NCBI GenBank assembly: GCA_026399025.1
Contig: JAPLRU010000090.1
Coordinates: 1-46,880 of the forward strand
From: Methylobacter sp.
Lineage (GTDB): Bacteria > Pseudomonadota > Gammaproteobacteria > Methylococcales > Methylomonadaceae
Reading direction: 5' to 3'
DNA: 46,880 nucleotides
A program made the position numbers and the translations under genes. Within the stretch, counting starts at the first letter, position 1. Every line of letters begins with the position of its first letter. Below are positions 36,885 to 44,190 of this stretch, one piece after another. Under the pieces are notes generated by a model. It had not been told where the DNA came from. It saw nothing but the letters and a program-made list of their open reading frames with translations, and searched no databases.

Positions 36885-37571
36885 CTATAATTCTGCAATA
36901 TCTCCAGTTTTGATAGCGCCGGAGTGCAAAGCGCTGGCGACAAGCGCTTGATGAATGCCTGCTTCGTTCAAAGCCGCTAAATCGTGTTTATCTCTTATGC
37001 CGCCCGCGGCAATAAAATGCTTGTCCGGATATTGCCTACAAAATTCGGTTAATTTATTCAGGTCCGGGCCTTGGTTACTGCCTACGCGCCCTAACGTCAT
37101 AATGATGATATTTTTCGGCCAGAAAGCGGGATCGGAAAAAAGATTTTTCGCGCCCAACGCTTCCGAATTGGAATAATCCAGCGAAAGAATAAAGTTGTTT
37201 TTATAAGCTTTGATTTCCGAGAGAGTTTCATCTTCATAAGATTCACTAGCCAAAACAGGCAGGGCGTTGCGGAGGAACTGCGCGCTTTGGCTATATGTCT
37301 GATAGCCCTTGTCTATCCAAAATGTCAGTTGCGGGAAGCGGGTCAATACTTCAACGATTAGACGATCATGATCGCCTTGATGGGTAATCGCATTGAGGTC
37401 TGCAATATAAAAAGTATCGAACTGATAAACACCCAGAAATGCATTAATAACCTGAAAAACATCGGACGATTTGCATAAATTCGTGTTAATGGCTTGATAG
37501 TGCTCGCGATTGCCTTGCTTGGCGTGAACGACGACGCCGTTTTTTAAATCTATTACCGGGATTATTTTCAT
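36885..37571 (-). CDS. HisA/HisF-family protein of the C1 cofactor cluster
   Basis: A 228-residue TIM-barrel protein. The start at 37571 gives MKIIPVIDLKNGVVVHAKQG, the usual HisA-type N-terminus with the catalytic-position Asp in VIDLKNG; a second Asp lies in FILSLDYSN, and phosphate-binding loops are VGSNQGP and AAGGIRDKHDLAAL. There are no other his genes nearby. A HisA-related subfamily occurs in H4MPT-using organisms, so it likely rearranges or binds a phosphoribosyl-type intermediate in cofactor synthesis; the exact reaction is unknown. It is convergent with fae and divergent from the next gene. Confidence 0.8.
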   Translation of the reverse strand: MKIIPVIDLKNGVVVHAKQGNREHYQAINTNLCKSSDVFQVINAFLGVYQFDTFYIADLNAITHQGDHDRLIVEVLTRFPQLTFWIDKGYQTYSQSAQFLRNALPVLASESYEDETLSEIKAYKNNFILSLDYSNSEALGAKNLFSDPAFWPKNIIIMTLGRVGSNQGPDLNKLTEFCRQYPDKHFIAAGGIRDKHDLAALNEAGIHQALVASALHSGAIKTGDIAEL

Positions 37572-37683
37572 AAAATAACAGAGTGAGTCCAAGCAAATGT
37601 TGGACAATCAAGAATTACCAAGAGGGAGTTCAAAGCCGGCTTTGAACTGCTGATACAATATTATATTTTGATTTATAGGCATC

Positions 37684-38661
37684 GTGAAAATTCTAGTGTT
37701 CGAATATATCACCGGCGGCGGCTTTAATAGGCAGGAATTGCGCGGTTCTCTGGCCGGAGAAGGCAGTCTGATGCTGAATGCACTGCTCGATAACTTGATG
37801 CGGCTAAATAAGCTGGAAATCACCATCATGCGTGATTGGCGGCTTGAAGTATTGCCCGGAGTACATAACGTCATTATCGGGCCGGAGCATGATGTTACAG
37901 AAGAATTTGCTCGACTGGTTAAGCAAGCCGATCTGGTCTGGCCGATTGCGCCTGAGTTTGACGGTATTTTACAAAACCTGTGTCAAAAGGTTGAGTCGTT
38001 GGGCAAAATACTGCTGACATCAGCCTCAACGGCTGTCGCTGTTGCCGGTAACAAATTCAAGACTTATGAGCTGCTTAACCGGCACCGGATAAGCACTGTG
38101 CCGACCCGGATGCTTGACAATAGTTATTCTCCCGGTGAATGGATGGTTAAAGCGGTTGATGGCGTGGGCTGTTCGGACAGTTATGTCATCGCCAATCGGC
38201 AGGATTTTGAACGGCTGGAGCTCAGAAAGGACGCGTATATCATTCAGCCTCATCTACAAGGTGCAAAAACCAGTCTTTCGGCTTTATTCAAGCAAGGTAG
38301 CGGCTGGTTAATATGCGCCAATTTACAGCGTTTTGAACGGCTCAATCAGCAATATCATTTGACCGGCATTGTGGTTAATCATCATCCCGATCCGGGCTCA
38401 TACCAGTCATTAATCACTGAAATTGCCCGCGCTTTGCCTGAGTTATGGGGTTATGTGGGCATCGATTTGATAGAAAACGATCAAACCTGGGTGCTTGAAA
38501 TAAATCCCCGCCTGACGACTTCATTTGTCGGCATATACGACGCATTAGGCATCAATATTGCCGAGGCTGTTTTACAGCTATTGCATGGCGACCCGGCACT
38601 GAATCCACTTTATAACCAAGCGATTAGCGTTAAAACGAAACAGGAAAACCATGCAGGCTAA
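37684..38661 (+). CDS. ATP-grasp ligase, MfnD-like candidate
   Basis: A 325-residue protein starting with GTG (MKILVFEYITGGGFNRQELR). The YITGGG start, the WMVKAVDGVGCSDSYVI lid and the VLEINPRLTTSFVGIYDALG metal-binding block define an ATP-grasp enzyme. Related archaeal proteins include tyramine-glutamate ligase (MfnD) of methanofuran synthesis; since the next gene resembles MfnF, a methylofuran role is reasonable. The assignment is by similarity of motif and context. It overlaps the next gene by 11 bp. Confidence 0.78.
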   Translation: MKILVFEYITGGGFNRQELRGSLAGEGSLMLNALLDNLMRLNKLEITIMRDWRLEVLPGVHNVIIGPEHDVTEEFARLVKQADLVWPIAPEFDGILQNLCQKVESLGKILLTSASTAVAVAGNKFKTYELLNRHRISTVPTRMLDNSYSPGEWMVKAVDGVGCSDSYVIANRQDFERLELRKDAYIIQPHLQGAKTSLSALFKQGSGWLICANLQRFERLNQQYHLTGIVVNHHPDPGSYQSLITEIARALPELWGYVGIDLIENDQTWVLEINPRLTTSFVGIYDALGINIAEAVLQLLHGDPALNPLYNQAISVKTKQENHAG

Positions 38662-39706
38662 TATTATCGGTTGGGATATAGGCGGCGCTCATGTCAAAGC
38701 CGCCGTCATCAGCTCAGGCAAAATTGTCGCGGTTTATCAGCAACCCTGCCCGTTATGGAAGGGGCTGGATCAACTGCAACATGCGGTAAACGCTATCATG
38801 CAGGAGTCGGTCGGCTCCCATTTCCTTCATGCCGTCACCATGACCGGCGAGTTGGTTGATTTGTTTGATAACCGGGACGATGGCGTTAAGCGCATCATCC
38901 AAACGATGATCGATCTGTTGCCGGGCGCTGAAATACTGGTTTTTGCCGGTCGGCAAGGTTTACTGCCATCCTCGCGGATTGAAATCGGGCACTCTATGGC
39001 CATCGCTTCCGCCAACTGGCTGGTCAGCGCCTCATTCGCTGCGCAAAAGTTGGGCAACGGGCTGTTCGTCGATTGCGGCAGCACGACTACCGATATACTC
39101 CTGCTCAAGGAGGGGCAAGTGTTGGCGGAAGGTTACACCGACTATCAAAGGCTATTATCCGAAGAACTGATTTATACCGGTATCGTCAGAACCGCGGTCA
39201 TGGCGGTTGCACAGACCGCTCTGGATCAAGGTAAAAAGATCGGCCTGATGGCCGAGTATTTTGCCACTATGGCCGATGTTTATCGCGTCACCGGGGAACT
39301 CAATGAGGCTCACGATCAAACCGAAACCGCGGACGGTGCGGAAAAAACAGTCTTGGCCAGCGCCCGGCGCTTATCGCGGATGATCGGTTGCGATTTTTAT
39401 CCCTATGAGCTGCCGCGTTGGCGGGAGTTCGCCGAAAACATCCGCGCCCGGCAAATACAGCACATACAACGCGGCTGCGAAACCCGGTTATTTCGGCATG
39501 AACTTGCGCAAGACAGCCCGTTGATCGGGGCCGGAGTCGGGCGATTTTTAGTTAAACGGATTGCGTTGACTTTAGGGCGGCCTTACCTGGATTTTTCCGA
39601 GTTATTTCCAGCGGCTGAAATTCACTCGGGCATGACCACGGCAGATTGCGCTCCTGCCGCCGCTATCGCTTATTTGGCTGAAAAAATGAATCCGGCAATC
39701 GGTTAA
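38651..39706 (+). CDS. MfnF-like protein (hydantoinase/oxoprolinase-related)
   Basis: A 351-residue ASKHA-fold protein. Phosphate-binding elements are IIGWDIGGAHVKAAVI at the N-terminus and FVDCGSTTTDILLL near residue 140. It matches the H4MPT-linked C1-transfer family related to hydantoinase A; the archaeal member MfnF joins the furan diphosphate and tyramine-glutamate parts of methanofuran. Here it would assemble methylofuran, the formyl carrier for the formyltransferase/hydrolase complex. It overlaps the ATP-grasp gene by 11 bp, supporting one pathway. Exact substrate is inferred. Confidence 0.82.
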   Translation: MQANIIGWDIGGAHVKAAVISSGKIVAVYQQPCPLWKGLDQLQHAVNAIMQESVGSHFLHAVTMTGELVDLFDNRDDGVKRIIQTMIDLLPGAEILVFAGRQGLLPSSRIEIGHSMAIASANWLVSASFAAQKLGNGLFVDCGSTTTDILLLKEGQVLAEGYTDYQRLLSEELIYTGIVRTAVMAVAQTALDQGKKIGLMAEYFATMADVYRVTGELNEAHDQTETADGAEKTVLASARRLSRMIGCDFYPYELPRWREFAENIRARQIQHIQRGCETRLFRHELAQDSPLIGAGVGRFLVKRIALTLGRPYLDFSELFPAAEIHSGMTTADCAPAAAIAYLAEKMNPAIG

Positions 39707-39768
39707 AATTGTAGATACAATATCGAATCGAAACTTAATTAGGTGTGTTAAAATATTATTTTTTGTCA

Positions 39769-39781
39769 ACATTAATAATGT
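39769..39781. promoter_or_regulatory. Palindrome ACATTAATAATGT before the MarR-type gene
   Basis: Identical to the core of the palindrome at the fae promoter (36253-36265). It lies 13 bp before the chosen ATG of the MarR-type gene, downstream of a TATTAT -10-like stretch (39754-39759). Fits autorepression. Confidence 0.6.
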
Positions 39782-39794
39782 GTTTACAGGCTCT

Positions 39795-40349
39795 ATGGAA
39801 AAAGTTGATGTATTTGACCTGATCGAGCGGATGTCCGCACTGATTCGCTCCGAAGAACGTAAAAAGTGTACCGAACTGGGGTTGCAACCGGTCCATTTGC
39901 AAGTGATGGATTATTTATCTCGTTGTAACCGCTACAGCGACACCCCGGCAGCGCTGACCAATTATTTGGGCATGACCCGAGGCACTGTTTCTCAAACCTT
40001 GCTGTTACTGGAAAAAAAAGGCTACATTAAAAAAACCGCCGATGAAAATGACCGGCGCATGGTTCATCTTAGTCTTTTGGCTGAAGGCGACGCTATTTTG
40101 AGCAAAGCGCGTCCAACGGATTTATACAGCTTAGCCTCAACTATTTTTAACGAAAACGAAAGTCAGGAAAACGTTTTTGTTAATGCGCTAACCGCATTAC
40201 AAAAAGCCAATAAATCCCAATCGTTTGGGCTTTGCAAAACCTGTAAATATTTCACCACAACTTCGGACGGTTTTATCTGCGGCTTAACCAAGGAACGGCT
40301 TAGTCAAACCGATAGCGAGAAAATATGCCAGGAGCATACTGTCTGTTGA
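39795..40349 (+). CDS. MarR-family regulator with cysteine-rich tail
   Basis: A 184-residue regulator. The start at 39795 has AGG upstream; a GTG at 39780 overlaps the operator. The winged helix occupies about residues 35-105: AALTNYLGMTRGTVSQTLLL is the recognition helix region and KKTADENDRRMVHLSL the wing. Unusually, the last 40 residues form FGLCKTCKYF...FICGL...KICQEHTVC, with five cysteines (C147, C150, C162, C178, C184) in a CX2CX11CX15CX5C pattern, suitable for a metal, Fe-S or redox site. It follows the methylofuran genes. The shared palindrome suggests that it controls fae and itself. Confidence 0.85.
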   Translation: MEKVDVFDLIERMSALIRSEERKKCTELGLQPVHLQVMDYLSRCNRYSDTPAALTNYLGMTRGTVSQTLLLLEKKGYIKKTADENDRRMVHLSLLAEGDAILSKARPTDLYSLASTIFNENESQENVFVNALTALQKANKSQSFGLCKTCKYFTTTSDGFICGLTKERLSQTDSEKICQEHTVC

Positions 40350-40437
40350 CGGCTTTAATTGATTGACGCGTTTATGTCGGAACTAAAGCGATAGCGGATG
40401 ACATCGAAACGGCAAAATGCGGTAACTCTAAATTGCA

Positions 40438-40941
40438 TTATAAGTTGTTTTCTTGGGTCTCGGTTGTCAGGGATTGGTTTTGATTGCATTCGGAGTGCGC
40501 TGTTGCCGGCGCTTCGCTTTGCGCTACTTCAACAGGCGTCGTGCCTAACGCTACATCTGCCAGCGTCGCAGCATCCAGCATTTGCAAATAAGCATCGCCC
40601 GCGCGGGCTAATAATTGCTTTAAGCCGCAAGCGGGCAGTAAGCGGCAGTTCTGCTGGGTAGGGTCGAAACATTCCACCCAGTTAAAATGATTCTCCATGC
40701 TGCGTACCAACTCACCAATATTTATCATTTCCGGTGGGCGCTGCAAGGATAAGCCCCCTCCCTTGCCTCGCGTTGTTTTAACAAATCCCTTGCTGCCCAG
40801 CTGATGCACAATCTTGACCAAATGATTGCGTGAAATATTAAAAAAATCAGAAATTTCTGTGATATTTGCCTGACGGTTCGGGGTCATTGCCAGATAAAGC
40901 AATACCCTGAGTGCGTAATCCGTGTAACTGGTAATTTGCAT
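40438..40941 (-). CDS. nsrR: NsrR-like Rrf2-family nitric oxide sensor
   Basis: A 167-residue Rrf2 regulator. It starts MQITSYTDYALRVLLYLAM, with the winged helix and the GKGGGLSL wing turn typical of the family. Three cysteines, C91, C99 and C105 (ECFD, NCRLLPACGL), match the positions of the [4Fe-4S] ligands of NsrR, which is damaged by nitric oxide to relieve repression. The C-terminal 40 residues are variable and polar. It is divergent from the fused nitrate transporter, with a candidate NsrR site between them. IscR is less likely given the cysteine pattern and context. Confidence 0.88.
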   Translation of the reverse strand: MQITSYTDYALRVLLYLAMTPNRQANITEISDFFNISRNHLVKIVHQLGSKGFVKTTRGKGGGLSLQRPPEMINIGELVRSMENHFNWVECFDPTQQNCRLLPACGLKQLLARAGDAYLQMLDAATLADVALGTTPVEVAQSEAPATAHSECNQNQSLTTETQENNL

Positions 40942-40973
40942 GTTGCTTGCTGTTAGGAAAAGAACTATATTAT

Positions 40974-40996
40974 AAGTTGTATTGTTAATATATCTT
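40974..40996. promoter_or_regulatory. Candidate NsrR-binding site
   Basis: Two 11-nt halves, AAGTTGTATTG and TAATATATCTT, flank one central T. The second half read in reverse complement is AAGATATATTA; 8 of 11 positions agree. This 11-1-11 layout and the AAG..GTATT half resemble the NsrR consensus. It lies 33 bp before nsrR and 138 bp before the nitrate transporter gene. Confidence 0.65.
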
Positions 40997-41134
40997 TAAG
41001 GAGGGCGATATATTCTTTAAAAAATTATTTTCTGTAATTATACCGTAAGCCTGTATTGCATGAGGGATGAGATGCGGTTTTCAGCGGGCAGGCTATGAAA
41101 ACTCCAATCATTTAATACACGCTTCAAGGTCATT

Positions 41135-43819
41135 ATGTCTACAGTCGATACTGTCACGCCCGGTCAACAGTCCCGTGCACTTGGGTTAAGCACCGTTGCT
41201 TTCACCACCTGTTTTGCGGTCTGGACTATTTTTTCGATTATCGGTTTGCAAATTCAGAAAGACTTGCACTTAAGCGAAACCGAATTCGGCTTGCTGGTCG
41301 GTACGCCGATATTGTCAGGCTCGTTAATCCGGCTGATGCTGGGCATTTGGAGCGATCAGTACGGCGGCCGTATCGTTTATCTGCTGGTGATGGTGACCGC
41401 AGCCATTGCTACCTGGCTGCTGACCCTTGTTGAAACGTATACGATGTTTTTGGTCACCGCGCTCGGCATCGGCGTTGCCGGCGGCGCTTTTGCGGTCGGC
41501 ATTGCCTATGTTTCGCGCTGGTTTCCTAAAGAAAAACAAGGTACGGCGTTAGGCATTTTCGGGCTGGGCAATGTCGGAGCGGCGGTGACCAAATTCGTCG
41601 CGCCTTTTGTGATGGTCGCGTTCGGTTGGCATGCGGTAGCGCAAATCTGGGCGGCAGGTCTGCTGTTAATGGCAGTCCTATTCTGGTTTCTTACCGATGA
41701 TGAACCGATGCTTAAACAGCGCCGCGAAACAGGCGCTAAGCCCGATTCATTTCTAAAGCAATTGGAACCGCTGAAAGATATGCGGGTCTGGCGCTTTTCG
41801 CTGTATTACTTTTGCGTGTTCGGCGCTTTTGTCGCGTTGGCGTTGTGGTTGCCGCGCTACCTGGTCGGCGCTTACGGCTTCGATATCAAGTCGGCGGGTA
41901 TGCTGGCCGCGGCCTATTCGATTTTTGCCAGTCTGTTTCGTGCCTTGGGCGGCTGGTTGTCCGACCGTTACGGTGCGCGCTTATTAATGTACTGGACCTT
42001 TATTGTCGCTACGATCTGTACGTTTTTCCTGTCTTATCCGCCTACCGATTACATTGTTCACGGCATTAAAGGCGATATCGCTTTCAGTCTGGCGATTCAG
42101 CCGATAGGTTTTGTCTTGTTGGTTTCGGTATTGGGGCTGTTTATGTCCTTCGGCAAGGCGGCCGTGTACAAACATATCCCGGTTTATTATCCCGACAACG
42201 TCGGCGCTGTCGGCGGCGCGGTGGGTATGGTCGGCGGTCTGGGAGGCTTCTTGTTGCCGCTGACCTTCGGCATGTTGAACGATTTGACCGGCATCTGGAG
42301 CAGCTGCTTTATGTTGTTGTTCGTATTGATGACGATTGCGTTGACCTGGATGCATTTTTCGATTGTCAGGATGGAGCGCCGCGTCGTCCCTGAGCTGGCT
42401 AAAATCTCGACCGATCTGCATGAACTGAGTCATCCGGCGCCGCTGGTGCTGACCGATTGGAATCCCGAAGACCGGGATTTTTGGGAAAACACCGGCAAGC
42501 GTATCGCCGCCCGTAACCTGTGGATCAGTATCCCCGCCTTGCTGTTGGCTTTTGCGGTGTGGATGGTGTGGAGCGTGGTGGTGATTAACCTGCCCAGCAT
42601 CGGCTTTAAATACACGACTAACCAATTATTTTGGTTGGCGGCCTTGCCGGGCCTGTCGGGCGCGACCTTGCGGATTTTCTATTCATTCATGGTGCCGATT
42701 TTCGGCGGTCGCCGCTGGACGACGATCAGTACCGCTTCGTTGTTGTTGCCGTCGTTATGGATAGGTTTTGCGGTGCAGAATCCCGAAACGCCTTATCTGT
42801 TAATGGCGGTATTAGCCTTGTTATGCGGATTCGGCGGCGGTAATTTTGCGTCCAGCATGGCCAATATCAGCTTTTTTTATCCCCAGTCCCAAAAAGGCAC
42901 GGCGTTGGGTTTAAATGCCGGTTTAGGCAATTTGGGCGTCAGCACCGTGCAGTTTGTGGTGCCGCTGGTTATTGCGGCGGGCGTATTCGGTTCGCTAGGC
43001 GGCGATCCGCAAACGTGGGTTAAGGGTGCGGTGACCAAATCCATTTGGCTGCAAAATGCCGGATTTATCTGGCTGCCGTTTATCATCGCAACCAGTATTG
43101 CAGCGTGGTTCGGCATGAATGATATTGCCTCCGCTAAAGCTTCGTTCAAAGAACAATCGATTATTTTCAAGCGCAAACATAACTGGCTGATGTGCTGGCT
43201 TTATACCGGCACCTTCGGTTCGTTTATCGGCTATGCGGCCGGATTTCCGATGTTGACTAAAATCCTGTTTCCGGACATTAACCCGACCGACTACGCCTTT
43301 TTGGGGCCGCTGGTCGGCGCTTTAATCAGGCCGGTCGGCGGTTGGCTGGCCGACAAGCTGGGCGGTGCGAGGGTGACGCTATGGAATTTCGCGATCATGA
43401 TTGCTGCGGTGTTCGGGGTATTGCATTTTATGCCTTCGGCCGGTAATGCCGGCGATTTCTGGGGCTTTTTAGCCATGTTCATGTTGTTGTTTATCACCAC
43501 AGGCATCGGCAACGGTTCAACGTTTCGGATGATTCCGGTGATTTTTATGACTGAACGCTTGTGCGCGGTAAAAGGGCAGGGCGTTGATGCCGAGGTTAAA
43601 GCCAAAAAAGATGCGGCCAAAGAAGCCGCGGCGGTGCTCGGTTTCAGTTCGGCGATTGCGGCTTACGGCGCGTTCTTTATTCCCAAGAGTTACGGTACGG
43701 CGATCAGCATGACCGGTACGCCCGATGCGGCACTGTATTGTTTTATCTCTTTTTATTTGGTGTGTATCGGCATCACTTGGTGGTTTTATGCGCGTAAAAC
43801 GGCGGCTATGCCTTGTTGA
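41135..43819 (+). CDS. narK: Fused NarK1-NarK2 nitrate/nitrite transporter
   Basis: An 894-residue protein made of two complete major-facilitator domains (about residues 1-430 and 460-894), around 24 membrane helices. The first has GIFGLGNVGAAVTKFVAPF and FGKAAVYKHIPVYYPDNVG, like NarK1 nitrate/proton symporters; the second has GLNAGLGNLGVSTVQFVVP and GIGNGSTFRMIP, like NarK2 nitrate/nitrite antiporters. Such fusions are known from denitrifiers. AAGG lies before the ATG. It precedes narG on the same strand and supplies nitrate to the membrane-bound reductase while exporting nitrite. Confidence 0.95.
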   Translation: MSTVDTVTPGQQSRALGLSTVAFTTCFAVWTIFSIIGLQIQKDLHLSETEFGLLVGTPILSGSLIRLMLGIWSDQYGGRIVYLLVMVTAAIATWLLTLVETYTMFLVTALGIGVAGGAFAVGIAYVSRWFPKEKQGTALGIFGLGNVGAAVTKFVAPFVMVAFGWHAVAQIWAAGLLLMAVLFWFLTDDEPMLKQRRETGAKPDSFLKQLEPLKDMRVWRFSLYYFCVFGAFVALALWLPRYLVGAYGFDIKSAGMLAAAYSIFASLFRALGGWLSDRYGARLLMYWTFIVATICTFFLSYPPTDYIVHGIKGDIAFSLAIQPIGFVLLVSVLGLFMSFGKAAVYKHIPVYYPDNVGAVGGAVGMVGGLGGFLLPLTFGMLNDLTGIWSSCFMLLFVLMTIALTWMHFSIVRMERRVVPELAKISTDLHELSHPAPLVLTDWNPEDRDFWENTGKRIAARNLWISIPALLLAFAVWMVWSVVVINLPSIGFKYTTNQLFWLAALPGLSGATLRIFYSFMVPIFGGRRWTTISTASLLLPSLWIGFAVQNPETPYLLMAVLALLCGFGGGNFASSMANISFFYPQSQKGTALGLNAGLGNLGVSTVQFVVPLVIAAGVFGSLGGDPQTWVKGAVTKSIWLQNAGFIWLPFIIATSIAAWFGMNDIASAKASFKEQSIIFKRKHNWLMCWLYTGTFGSFIGYAAGFPMLTKILFPDINPTDYAFLGPLVGALIRPVGGWLADKLGGARVTLWNFAIMIAAVFGVLHFMPSAGNAGDFWGFLAMFMLLFITTGIGNGSTFRMIPVIFMTERLCAVKGQGVDAEVKAKKDAAKEAAAVLGFSSAIAAYGAFFIPKSYGTAISMTGTPDAALYCFISFYLVCIGITWWFYARKTAAMPC

Positions 43820-43840
43820 TGCACAGCGCATCATTCCTAC

Positions 43841-44025
43841 GCTCCAGAGACTGTGAAAATATTCGTTTTAGAACAAAATCAAAAGCATTCACCACGAAGT
43901 CACGAAGATCACGAAGGAAAAATAATTATTTAAATTCAATGTATTGAAAACTTCGTGTCCTTCGTGTCTTCGTGGTGAATAGGTTTTTAAACTCATTTTG
44001 ATAATATTTTCACAGTCTCTGGAGC
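43841..44025. repeat. Family B MITE-like element, complete copy
   Basis: A 185-bp element with perfect 23-bp terminal inverted repeats (43841-43863 and 44003-44025; GCTCCAGAGACTGTGAAAAT at the left). An inner inverted repeat, TTCACCACGAAG...CTTCGTGGTGAA (43888-43979), surrounds a short AT-rich loop. It is the best-preserved copy in the window and sits between narK and narG. Confidence 0.93.
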
Positions 44026-44098
44026 TTGGGAACTAATACTCACTCAAATCCTTAACTTAATGGCAGTGACCAAGAGTGTGGGAACGATGAAAAGCGTT

Positions 44099-44135
44099 GA
44101 AGTGCAGAGGCTGATGCAAACAGCCTCTGCACTTC
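44099..44135 (+). promoter_or_regulatory. Perfect 15-bp hairpin upstream of narG
   Basis: Arms 44099-44113 and 44121-44135 (GAAGTGCAGAGGCTG and complement) with a 7-nt loop. No U-run follows, so it is not a simple intrinsic terminator. It ends 55 bp before the narG ATG and could be a 5' leader structure or a processing site. Confidence 0.6.
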
Positions 44136-44190
44136 ACGAAATCACAAGGGCAACCACAAGAGCTTGTCCGCATTTATATAGGTAAATTTT

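Noticed and set aside
41984..42625. Minus-strand open frame inside the nitrate transporter gene
   Set aside because: The plus strand encodes continuous transmembrane domains; the reverse frame is rich in His/Gln/Arg with no motif.
44099..44135. Intrinsic terminator before narG
   Set aside because: The stem is perfect but no U-run follows; it is listed as a leader hairpin instead.
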